Origin: Saururus chinensis
Taxonomy: Eukaryota; Streptophyta; Magnoliopsida; Piperales; Saururaceae
Reading direction: 5' to 3'
Length of the DNA stretch: 64,000 nt
Assembly (NCBI GenBank): GCA_035235625.1
Contig: CP141150.1
Coordinates: forward strand, 28,350,756-28,414,755
Below the pieces are notes generated by a model. It did no database searches. It worked only from the letters and a program-made list of their open reading frames with translations, and had not been told where the DNA came from. Each line of letters starts with the position of its first letter. Position 1 is the stretch's first letter. The position numbers and the translations under genes are program-made. Shown here piece by piece: positions 46,372 to 56,284 of the stretch.

Positions 46372-47415
46372 CATTTGCATTGTCAGCATTTGGTTTTTCA
46401 TTTGCTTTGACATTTGCAGATGAAATCACCACATGTGCACGAGTGGACCTTTGGCTTGTAGGAGGTGATGAGCGCATGGGAGAGTCAGAGGGAGAGCGAG
46501 CTGTGGACGGTGAGCTCCACCGTCGGGAGGCTGTCCGCGGACTAGGTGAGCAGCATGACACTCTTGTGGCCGCCCCCCCGCACTGGACAGAGAGGAGTGT
46601 AGCGGCCATGAGCAGCATGACACGCTCCATTGCACCAAATGCCGTGTTGAACCGCCTGAACGCCACCTTCGCCGCCTCTGGAGACATCTCCTCTGCGGGA
46701 GCTTTGGGCAACGCTGAGGTCACCTTGCTCCAGGCTACCTGCTCATAGTTCGTGGCGTAGAGCCACATCTTTTCCTCATACTTGGCCAGCCATTCCAAGC
46801 CGAGGAGGTGGCGGAGATTGGAGCTTCGGACCTTGGCTACCACGTACTGGAGGTGGTGATATATGTCCAGGCCCACATCCTTGTACAACTCCGCCTTGCT
46901 GTCAAGCTTGCAAAGGAGGACCAGGATGAGCCTGGGCTTGCAGAGCATGGCGCGGAACGTGTCGGCTAGATGGGCTACCGATGTCCCTGCCTGGGCTCCA
47001 ACGGCGGCTATGGAATCAAAGGAGAAGATGGACGCGATCTCTGGCCAGAGCTCAGCACGGCGGCTGTGGAGTCAAAGGCGAAGACATGGTTGCATAGGAT
47101 CCTCTCCCCGGGGAAGAGGGTCTCCACGGCGATCTTGAAGATGTGGAGCCAGACCTTGATCTTATTCTCCATAAAGTCCCTGCCCAGCTTCTGGAGCTGG
47201 TGACTGGTCATTTTCTCGAACCCCAGTCTGTACAGCCCCTCGTCGATTCATTCTTTGCCTTAGCTAGAGGAGATCATGGCTTCAGCGATGAGGCAGAGAT
47301 CAGACATGGCAAGGGAGGAGATGTGCTCGACCTCATAGATGGATTCGCCGGCAACGTCGATGTAGGCGACGTCATCGAAGTAGGATGCAACATCGTGGGG
47401 TGGTCGGATTCACAG
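46372..47415 (-). pseudogene. EXO70 exocyst subunit fragment captured in Pack-MULE
   Basis: Read on the minus strand from about 47400: YIDVAGESIYEVEHISSLAM, then EGLYRLGFEKMTSHQLQKLG, VETLFPGERILCNHVFAF, ASIFSFDSIAAVGAQAG, HHLQYVVAKVRSSNLRHLL and EEMSPEAAKVAFRRFN, the order seen in the C-terminal two thirds of plant EXO70 (Pfam Exo70). Several frame changes, a stop after AEAMISS, and missing segments relative to the family mean it is not functional. The last 190 bases toward 46372 are not recognised and may be a third captured piece. Confidence 0.8.
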
Positions 47416-47815
47416 TTGGAAGTGACGAGGACGGACGAGGACTAGAAGTGACGAGGATGACATGGCATTTATGCATGGGTTCAAGTGGGAACATCACGTG
47501 TGTGGTGATTTCATCGTTTGAAACGATGAAATAACGTTTAAGATGATTTCGTCATTTCAAACGAAGAAATCAGGTTAAGGTGTTATAAACATAACCCAAT
47601 TTCGTCGTTTGAAAGGACGAAATCAATTTAAAGTTGATTTCGTCATTTCAAACGAAGAAATTATAAAAATATTTTAAAAAAAAGCCACACAGGCGCCAGC
47701 TGCTTGGCTGGCGCCTGCGTGGCAAAAAGCAACACCACTTTAGGAAATATTTCCCAAAGTGGTCCAAATTGGTAAAAAAATTAATTATTATTTAAATAAT
47801 TTTCCCTAATAAAAA

Positions 47816-48605
47816 TCCCAAAGAAACCTAAATTAATTTCACCCCCCTCTATGTCTCCTCTCTCTCTCATCCTCTATTCTCTCTCTCATCTTCTCTTATC
47901 TCTTTCTCCTCTCTCATCCTCTCTTCTCTCTACCCTCTCTCTCCTCACTCTCTCTCTTTAGTCTTCACTCACTATCTCTCTTAACTCTCTCTCTTCATTC
48001 TCTCTCTCCTCCCTCATCCTCTCTTCTCTCTCTACCCTCTCTCTTTCTCTTCACTCTCTCTACCCTCTCTCATCTCTCTCTTTTATTATATATTATATTT
48101 TAAAATTAATAAAAAATAAAAAAATATATTAGCAACATGTTGAAAAATGCGTCACTACTACCTAAAGTACTAGCAACACAATTTCTTAAGCGACGCTAAT
48201 AAATATTTTATTTTAATTTTAAATTTTTTTAATATAATAATATAATAACAAATTTCTAAAAAATCTAAATTAATTTCTCCCCCATCTATGTCTCTTTCTC
48301 TCTCATCCTCTCTCTCTCTCACGCTCTTTCGCTCTCCTCTCATCCTCTCTTCACCTCTTTCCTCTCTCTTCTTTCTTTCTCTCTCCTCTCTCTCTCTCTC
48401 TTGTCTCACTCTTTCTCTCTCTATCTTATATCTCCTCTCATTTTTTTCTCTATCTACTCTCACTCTCTCTTCTCTCTCCACTTTCTCTTCTCTAGATCTC
48501 TCTCTTCTCTCTTTCTTATCTTTCTCTCTTCAGTACTCTCTCCCCTCTCTTTCTCTCTTCACTCCTCTCTATCTTACGTGAGCCCCAACTCTGAGGAGGA
48601 ATGAG
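47816..48605. repeat. CT-tract / AT-spacer modules of CACTA
   Basis: Two further modules of the array seen at 42891-43665: a CT tract (about 47845-48085), AT spacer with agcaacatgttgaaaaatgc hairpin unit, and a second CT tract (about 48275-48570). The boundary sequence aaaatctaaattaatttctc recurs at each module start. Ser-Leu open frames here are not coding. Confidence 0.75.
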
Positions 48606-49172
48606 GATAAAGTAGGGAAATTTTATTTATTTTTGTCTTATTTATTATATATAAATATTAAATAAATTATATTATATTTGAAAATTTTCAATTTTTTTAA
48701 TATTTATTTCTTATATTATATATTTTAATAATAAATATTAAATAAAATAATAAAGCTATTAGTGACACTTTTTTAAAAGTGTCACTAGTAGTCTTAATTT
48801 TTTTTTAAAATTACTTTATTTTATTTGCAACACATTGTTTAAAGTGTTGCTAATAGTACAAGTAATAGTGATGCTTTGATAAAAGTGTCACTATTATTAA
48901 TATTATTTGTGACACTTTTCAAAAAGCATCACAAATAGTTTTAAATTTTTAAAATTTATAACTTTTAGTGACACTTGTTTAAAAGTGTCATAAATAGTAT
49001 TAGTTTTAGAGACATTTTTATAAAAGTGTTGATAATAGTTGAACTATTGGCGACGTTTTATAAAAAGCGTCGCTAATAGATATAAATTTTGCGATGCTTT
49101 TATATGCGTCGCAAATACTAGTTTTTAGCGATGCTTTGGGTTGCGTCACTAATAGTCTTTTTTGTTGTAGTG

Positions 49173-49960
49173 TGTGGGGAAGAGGATGTTAGTGAAGTTG
49201 GACTACATGTACGGGTTGTTGCCGCCCACCATAACACATGCATCGTAGGTGGTATGTATTGGGACAAACTCCCCCTTGTTTGCCTGCAGGACCACCATTT
49301 CCACTCTGACGTCACTAGAGTTAGAGCAAGCGAGGTCGACTTGGAGGGGGAGGAGGGTAGAGGAGCCAAAGCTTGGATATCTGCGGGGGTCACCATCGGG
49401 GATGGGTGGGTACTTTTGGACTACCCATTTGAGGTTGCAGTAGAGGAGGACAGCCCACGTGTTGGTGAAGACAAAGAAGTGCCCATCGTAGGAAGGAAGC
49501 TTTGACTAGTTAATGGAGGATCCTGTGGAGAAGAGGCGAACAATGTGATCTCTCAAGTTGAAGCTACTACTCTAGAGGAGGAGCACCATGTATCGTGTCG
49601 GTGCACAGGGTGAGTGGGCGGAAGGAGTTGCCTAATACGGAGTAGATGAGAGAGTGGGTTGTGCATTAGGGGTCAGTGGAGGAGTCGATGTTGGTAGAGC
49701 ATGGGGCGGCATGGAGGACGAGCTTGGAGGGGCCAAAGTTTGTTCAATCGAACATGACGACCGGGTTGGTGTGGAGGAGTTGCATGTGCATGGTCGAGGT
49801 GCCCATGTCGGTCTGCAGCAGCTGCCACTGCCCCTCCACAGCTGCTTGGCCACGCAATGTGTCTAGGACTAGGAGGAGGAGCACCAGGAGGATGAGTGGG
49901 AGGAGCTAGCGGCTCTGGCGGGCATTGTTCGGGCTTCGCTGATGGTACACCCAAAGTCCC
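49173..49960 (-). pseudogene. Glyoxal/galactose oxidase-like (GLOX) gene fragment
   Basis: The minus strand, from about 49935, reads a hydrophobic leader (LLVLLLVLDTLRGQ) then GQWQLLQTDMGTSTMHMQLL, TNFGPSKLVLHAA, CTTHSLIYSVLGNSFRPLTL, later YPPIPDGDPRRYPSFGSSTL and TYDACVMVGGNNPYM. This is the N-terminal order of plant aldehyde/glyoxal oxidases, secreted copper-radical enzymes acting in the cell wall. Several stops (for example after VVMFD and before CTTHS) and frame changes are present, and the C-terminal copper-domain half is cut off by the CACTA end at 49172. Confidence 0.75.
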
Positions 49961-50149
49961 CAACCGCAAAGCCACTGCCTTTGTCTCTTTTCTTTTTTTT
50001 TTTTCTATTGAGAGCCGTTGTTGGAGGTGGAAGAAAGGGGTGAAGCTCCTAAAGGATGGTAGGTTTGGTGTCCGCATTTCAGCTATTGGAAACGAAGAGG
50101 AGAATGAAGAAAAGGAGAAACTAGAACTGTGGTGTCAATGCATTTATTA

Positions 50150-52714
50150 AGGATAAAATTAGAATATGAGAAATTATGGGGGAGAGGAAATTTGCGATAG
50201 AACATATGAGATATATGTATTGTATATTAGCTAATTTTGATGATCAAAATAAAGTCTAAACTTTATGTATGAGATATATGAGTCAAATTTGAAATTAATT
50301 GACTTGAAAATGAGTAGCAAACATGTTCTTCTTAATCAAGATTGAAGACTAAGTTGAGTATCAAAGGTAACAAATTTATTTGCATACCCTCATATACACA
50401 ATTCACTTAGATTAGCTTAGAATGAGTAAATTAATTAAATCTATAAGATTTAGATTGAATTAGGGTAAATTAATTTTTTTTTTACCATGCATCAATCGAT
50501 CGCTGCAAATTGAACTGGGTAAATCGATCGATCTCTCTCATGATAGATCAAACGTTTAGAGAGTCATACCTTAATTAGTATGGTGAACGATTTATCATTG
50601 TCTGTGTTACTTATCTAGTTTAAGCCATTCTGGAAGGGAATTCATTCCTAATTATAGTCAAACTCATAACCAACTTAATAGACTATATAAGGGCTAGGTA
50701 AACATGAAATTAAAGAATGAAAACCTTAGAAATTGAGAAAGAAAAGAGTAAAAAACTTTTGTCCATAGTTTTCCATAAGAAATCATTATTGAGCTTCAAG
50801 TTCATGTTAATTGTGATTCCTTGAGTGACTCGCAATTGAAAAAGAATCTTTCACACCCAAATACCTTTGAGGGGTTGAAGAAAACTTTAATGGAGCATTG
50901 AAGATTAAAGGCTAAAGTCATAAATAAGAGGAGCTTGTTTAAAGAGGTTAAAGGAGATAAAGACAAAACAAGTAAAAAAAAGTTTCAAGGCTTCAGGAGA
51001 AGACTTGAAGGCTAACAATAAAGTGTTTGGAGAAATTTAAACAAAGAAAGTTTAGGTTAGAGTCTCAACAATGTTTGGTTATTTGTTTGTGTCGATATAA
51101 TGCCTTAGTAGTGCATTGATTTAGTTGTTGAGCGACTAAAGTAATTTTTTACCCTAATTTGGGTTTTTCACATAAAAAATTGTGTGCTTACTTGTGAGCT
51201 TTACATACATATAGTTTGGTAGTTAATGAACATGATTATGATTGTGTAGACATTAGGTTTAACAATTTTGGTATTTGATTGAAATTCATGAGCATAAAAG
51301 TTAAAACTCTTAATTGCTTACTTGTTAAAGTATTAGGGTTAGGAATAATCTAGTAATCCGCTAAGCTATCTAAATGGATATTAAACCTTTTATTTGGGGT
51401 ATGTGAACATTTTTGCCTTATTCATGAGTGAGCCAAAGAGAGGATAAACGCAGTTGTAACATTTCTCTTTTCTCTCTGGTTCTACAACTATGCCTCAAGG
51501 GCTTGCCAACTTTGAATGGGAATCACTTCAAAATTGATCAAAATCCTCCGAGGTTGGCATGCCTAAAATGTTGGATGTCGTTGGATTTTTCTTCCTTGAA
51601 GAAAACCATTGTTATTCAGTCAGCACAAACATAGTATTATTATGTATAAATAAGAAAACTGTGCCCCCATTTTTGTATATCCAAATATCCTCTATCAAGT
51701 CCTAGTATATTCTTTCTATATTACATTAATAGCTTCATTTGGAGAGAAAAAATTCCGGTATTATCCATTCAGATCAATTTAACTATATGTCCCACCATTA
51801 AATAAAAATTACCTTTTTCTAAATAAAAATTACTATTTTTCCAAATAAAACTATTAATATAGGAAGGAGGGAGTATTTTGCTATATTTATGTCTAATCAA
51901 GTGCTTTTTATGTAAGGATAAATTTTGTTTATTCAATCTATTATAAATGGTATACTAAAAAAATTTATTATAAAGGTAATTTTTTATACTTATAATTAAC
52001 ATATAGCTAAAAATTACACCCAAATGAATGATTTAAGTAGAGACTTCAAAGACTTCGATTTTCCATTTTTTCCTTTTATACTGTGTATTTGTTGAATCTG
52101 ATGTGAAGCTACGGAGACAAGCTGAATTAGAAAGTAGGCCTGGCCTACATCTGATGCGGCAATCCATGTTGTTAAAATACTTTACACTCAACTTAAGGTT
52201 GGGGTCTAAACTGAAAAAGAACAAGAATGCCGAATGAGCAATACATGCACTGGTTGCCATAAGTGGTCTCCATGAGACTTTCCGGTTGTAATAAATAAGG
52301 TCGTGTCATATTTGCACAGCATCGCATAAGTACATTGAATCATCTCTAGCACGTGCAATCCTCTACTTGAAACCCAATTTGAATGTATTATTTACTATTT
52401 GTCAATTATAATTTTAAAATAGAGATTTTGACTTCTAATTGTAGCGTAGACGGGGATTTTGATGCTACCCAAGGGCAGTCTCAATTATGAGGAGGTTCAC
52501 TATTCAAAGGATCACTAAGAACTTTAGATAGAAAAAATGAATTACTTAACAACACAAGACTTGCAAAGAGTTTGCAAGTTTTTCATGCTCCTCACAAACA
52601 ATAAGCTTAGTGTTAGTAACACATGAGAACCCTTAATATTTAAGACCACTGACGCACCACTCACTACTAGAGTCAAGCATTAATGATACTGACGCTAATA
52701 CTAACATACACTAA
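50150..52714. other. AT-rich intergenic, possible LTR relic and MITE
   Basis: No gene was recognised. Positions about 50210-51180 have an LTR-like layout: tgtattgtatattagctaat near the left, a TATA-like gactatataagggc at 50683 and a right part ending near ggtttttcacataaaaaatt; this is a weak suggestion of a copia-type LTR. Near 51740-51880 a stretch ending ggaaggagggagtattttgc resembles a Stowaway-type MITE end. The remaining sequence to 52714 is featureless. Confidence 0.4.
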
Positions 52715-52721
52715 CGTGGCC

Positions 52722-52838
52722 AATTCAGTCCTAGTTGGGCTGGTTAGGTCTCTCCCAGCTGTGAGAGAGGTCCAATGATCGAATCCCAATAGCATATAGT
52801 GTTTAAGGGTGCGTATGTCTTACCTATAAAAAAAACAT
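52722..52838 (+). mobile_element. tRNA-derived SINE
   Basis: Contains a pol III box A-like segment (tagttgggctggttaggtct) and a box B-like segment (gatcgaatccc, consensus GGTTCGAATCCC) about 40 bases apart, with ctctcccagctgtgagagag between them. This arrangement is typical of plant Au-type SINEs. It ends in an A-rich tail (ataaaaaaaac). Flanking acatacactaacgtg and acatatgctagcgtg may be a diverged target duplication. Confidence 0.6.
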
Positions 52839-53603
52839 ATGCTAGCGTGTGCATTATCAATCTTGCAGATGAACAACTCTCATGTATAGATTATGCTAGA
52901 TCAATGGGCAGAAAAACTCTTCTTAGGACTTGCGGAAGTGTGGAAGGGAATAAAAAAAGTGGAGTACATTGGAATAAAGAATAGGAAAAAATAAAAAATA
53001 AGTAAATAAATAAGTAAAAGAGCCAAGATTTCTTAGGGAAGCGATAAGATATTGGGCCAATCTCATATGACTTGTAAATGGGACAAGCCAATGTGACTGG
53101 ACTATCAGACGCAGGAAATTAAAAACAAGTCTAGTAATTCAATATGCCTTGTCGGCTCTACAAAGCTTTAATCTAATCACAATCCGAGGAATGCAGATTC
53201 GTTAAAATCCACTTCCAATAACCTTCAACTACACCAGACCAATTGAAGGAAGAGAAACAATAACCAATAACTTACAGATGAAAATAAATGAAAGGAATTG
53301 TAAATTGTAAATTTTGTAAATTCTCAAGACATTGTGCTTTATTTGTTTGTTTTTACAAATAGGCAATCTAATTAACCTGCAAAACGAACAAAAACAATAG
53401 GAGTTACATTTAAACATGAAGAGATACTAAATTTTCACAAGGCTTTGGGAACCCTTCCAACACCTCCACGGGGTATATGGATTAGTAATTATATCAAAAT
53501 CCTCAATAAGCACACATGATTCAAACAGATAAAAATTTCAGGGAAGAAAAGAACTTGAAATAAAGCTTACCACAAGAACAAGGTAAATCCAACTTCAAGG
53601 AAA

Positions 53604-56056
53604 TCAAAAGAATCGATTTACAGCTGATTCCAATGCGTCAACATTCCGCCTGAGAATCTTTCTGTGATCTGATGTAAGGTTTAAATCAAGTATGCAAACG
53701 ATCATTGCTGACATACAAATTTCACTAGGAAAGAGAGTAAGAGACATCTCAAACAAGTCATTCATGTTCATCAAATTTAAAACTATCTATGTGCATAGTT
53801 CAGCAGAATTAAATATTTAGCTGCTGACATAACTAGGGAATATCATCATAACATGTGCTTAACCTGATATATATATATATATATATATATATTATACACA
53901 CACATAATAGTAATATAAACCAAAAATATTTGGAGAAAATCAATCAATCAACAATCATCATGATTTCAAAACAGTAATTTAACAAAACAGGTGAAATCAC
54001 CATATCTCCCCGCCTTTAATAAAAAAGTGCAAGAAAAGTTTATCCATAAATTAGGAATAACAATCACATAGGCTGGAAATACAACTGGATAGTGTTAAAA
54101 TGATTGGTTTAGGTTGTGACTGGGCATATTAATACACTGCTGTACCGATCAGGAGCAAAAAAATGGAAATGACTTTTTTTTTATTAATACACTGCTGCAC
54201 TGATCGGGAGCAAAAAAATGGAAATGACTTTTTTTTTAAAAAAAAAGAGACGTGGGAAAATAACTTCTTTTTTATCAAAAGATGCGGGAATATAGATAAT
54301 TCTAGGAACAAGTACAACAACACTTTAAGAATGATTTATTAGAAAAGAGAAATGTACTTACTGACATGGAAAAGGAAGTAGAAGCAGAAGAGCTTGTCAC
54401 AAAATTTGGCAAGTCTATGGACTTAGATTTGCCCCTGCAAACAGATAATCCACATAAAATTTTGGGACAGGGGACTACTGCCCCCTGGCTCCAAAATTGA
54501 ATGAGGTTATGCTACATAAAAAGGTAAACCTAGCATAAAGACACCACGACGGAAGCAAAGAAAGAATACAGTTGTATAGCTAGATTTTCAATGCCCTTCA
54601 GCTCCTGGTTCAATCTGCAGCACAATTAGATAAACTTTTTTTTAAGAAGGGTTATACGAGCAATGCTATGTCCAAACTTTGAAGCAATTTGGTCCATTAT
54701 ATATACATAATAACACAATTTTTCCTTGGACACAGATTAAACAACCTTAAGCATGAATTGATGTAACGGTTTCCCTTTGTTGCCGCATCCAGTGCTGCAA
54801 AATGAGGAACCAACACAACAAGATTGTTTAAAAGAAAAATGATTAAAGTGAACTGCATAAAATCCAGAAAACTTGTGAAAAGCATGATACTACATGATCA
54901 AATAATTTCTCTTTCCACTGGCCCGTTCTAACTATCAATGTCACCGACCCAGATAGCTGGGATAAGGCATATGATGATGATGATAATTGACCTCTTCTAA
55001 TTATGCACTCACCTGATTCTTGCAAACGGCCTGCAACATCACTGAAGCATTGCATGTGTTCAACTGAAGAAGTAGTTACCTATAGAAAAAAATACAGTAA
55101 ATAGATTTAAGTACATGTCATTTTCAGGCAGGCCAGTTTCCTGCTTTTATACATAAATACGTATTAAAAATTTGATAAATAGTAAGAGAAGTCATTATTC
55201 CTATTTTACGTGTATTGCTTAATTTGCTTGTAGTTTCTATCATGATTCCAGTATGCATAGCAAAATTGGCTATCTTCTGAGCACCTTTGTTTTGGAATAT
55301 AATTACATCAATTTTGCCACTACAGCCATCATTTTATATTTCCACTTGTTAGAGTTCAACGGAAATCTTGCCAATTCAACTGAAGGCAAATTTGCAGAGC
55401 ACTCTTGCAAGCATAAAAGGTCACAATACATTATCAAATGCATGTTGAACTTTATAATCACGGGACACTAATCTATCTCCCGATAATCTGTACATGTCTG
55501 TTTCAAGACGGAAAAACAGAGAAGACTGGCAAGCTAGCTATGATCAGGCATGTACTTGAAGTTTCGTGTTTATGCATCCACTTTTTACACCATGCTAGAA
55601 CACAGTCAACACACAAAAGGTAAACATGGTACGAGTGGCTGATTGTTTAACAATTTAAACAAAAAAAGATAGACGAAAAATTTAGTACACATAGATTCAT
55701 TGAACTTATAATGAAATTCTTTAAAAAAGCTTCACGGCGATCATCCTTCCAAGCTGAAAATCCATTTTCAAAACAACAACAAATTTACTCCAATAGAAAG
55801 GGAACAAAGAAGATAATTTGACCTCAGAAAGGGCCAATCGGAGAGATGAGAAAAGCGAGCTGTAGCTCTCGGCGATGGCTGCCGAATCCCTCTCCACCAC
55901 CTCAAGAGCTGCCAAAATCTGGCGACGGTCGGGGCCCTGTTTCTCAGATTCAGTGGATTGATCTTCTTCTTCGCAATGGTTGGCTTCTTCTCGATCAGTA
56001 TTAAGGGGAGCTAGGGTTTCGGAGATCGCCTCACTCGCGTCTGACGGTTGCGCCAT
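53604..56056 (-). CDS. BORCS6-like coiled-coil protein (putative BORC complex subunit)
   Basis: Five-exon gene on the minus strand giving a 150-aa protein: exons 56056-55823, 55079-55013, 54794-54746, 54614-54570 and 53661-53604 (TGA at 53606-53604). All introns have GT and AG ends and the phase is kept across each junction. The protein has an acidic, disordered N-terminus (about 1-45) and then a helical region: ILAALEVVERDSAAIAESYS, SSVEHMQCFSDVAGRLQES, ALDAATKGNRYINSCLRLNQ, ELKGIENLAIQLKILRRN, VDALESAVNRFF. This pattern resembles the BORCS6 C-terminal helical domain (BORC, which positions lysosomes via kinesin in animals). The family call is by pattern memory. Plant role unknown. No broken exons, so probably functional. 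Confidence 0.72.
53868..53906. repeat. AT/AC microsatellite in intron 4
   Basis: A run of about (AT)12 followed by tatacacacacat lies in intron 4 (53662-54569) of the BORCS6-like gene. It is likely length-polymorphic. Confidence 0.85.
54129..54240. repeat. Tandem duplication of about 55 bp in intron 4
   Basis: The segment ttaatacactgctgtaccga (with tcaggagcaaaaaaatggaa and atgactttttttt) at about 54130 recurs at about 54185 with few changes (ctgcac for ctgtac, cgggag for caggag). It is intronic in the BORCS6-like gene and does not affect its exons. Confidence 0.85.
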
Positions 56057-56095
56057 TAAGCTCCTAATCTACGTTTTATTTTACCGTTTCCCGTG

Positions 56096-56254
56096 ATGGC
56101 AGCAGAGGGCGGGGGCGGAGGCGGGAAGAGGAGGCAGGCGCCGCCCAGGAGGGTGTGCTATGTGCCGCCGAGTGATGACGGACCTGGCGAACTCGTGCCG
56201 TCCATGTGTCAGGGTTTTCAGTCTAACCGTAATATAACGGCTTTTTTAATCTAA
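56096..56254 (+). other. Small divergent open frame next to BORCS6-like gene
   Basis: Starting 39 bases from the BORCS6-like start codon and pointing the other way, ATG 56096 opens MAAEGGGGGGKRRQAPPRRV then CYVPPSDDGPGELVPSM. The GC-rich, alanine/glycine start looks like a genuine plant first exon, but the frame soon enters unrelated AT-rich sequence and stops after 52 codons, 30 bases before the fold-back element at 56285. It may be the head of a divergent gene cut off by insertion, or the 5' UTR/promoter GC-rich part. No family recognised. Confidence 0.3.
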
Positions 56255-56284
56255 CGCGTATATGCACCCCAATAATCCTCAATT

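Larger units (their letters stand above)
45731..47806. mobile_element. Pack-MULE carrying AP2/ERF and EXO70 gene fragments
   Basis: A 2,076-bp element with a perfect 9-bp duplication TAATAAAAA (45722-45730 and 47807-47815), the hallmark of Mutator transposition. Long inverted ends (left 45731-46013, right about 47397-47806) start GGGAAA and include ttgggaaatatttcccaaag, a GCTGGCGCCTGCGTGGC segment and, at the inner limit, gtgaatccgaccacccca. The inside holds no transposase but two host-gene fragments: AP2/ERF on + (46077-46371) and EXO70 on - (about 46560-47400). Related CT modules show the empty site (aatataataaaaaaccc). It sits within CACTA DNA. A relative with the same ends is at 56285-57112. 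Confidence 0.85.
42891..49172. mobile_element. CT-rich CACTA element with clear right end, nested inserts
   Basis: The right end TTTTTTGTTGTAGTG at 49158-49172 is the CACTA terminus, preceded by a subterminal array of hairpin units (gcgacgtttt ... aaaaagcgtcgctaata, 48750-49150). The body consists of repeated modules: CT tract, AT-rich spacer, a weak gcgatgc / gcatcgcta hairpin, then aaaatctaaattaatttctc. Two younger inserts lie inside: a solo LTR (43666-45159) and a Pack-MULE (45731-47806). The left end was not found; sequence merges with the gypsy 3' LTR near 42890. No transposase was recognised. Confidence 0.75.

Noticed and set aside
52722-52838. tRNA gene
   Set aside because: Box A and box B are present but no cloverleaf or acceptor stem can be formed, and an A-rich tail follows; a SINE fits better.
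55721-55822. Extension of the 111-codon minus-strand open frame as the full BORCS6-like protein
   Set aside because: The part after LALSE reads into intron sequence; a GT donor at 55822-55821 joins in phase to exon 2, which restores the conserved helical region.
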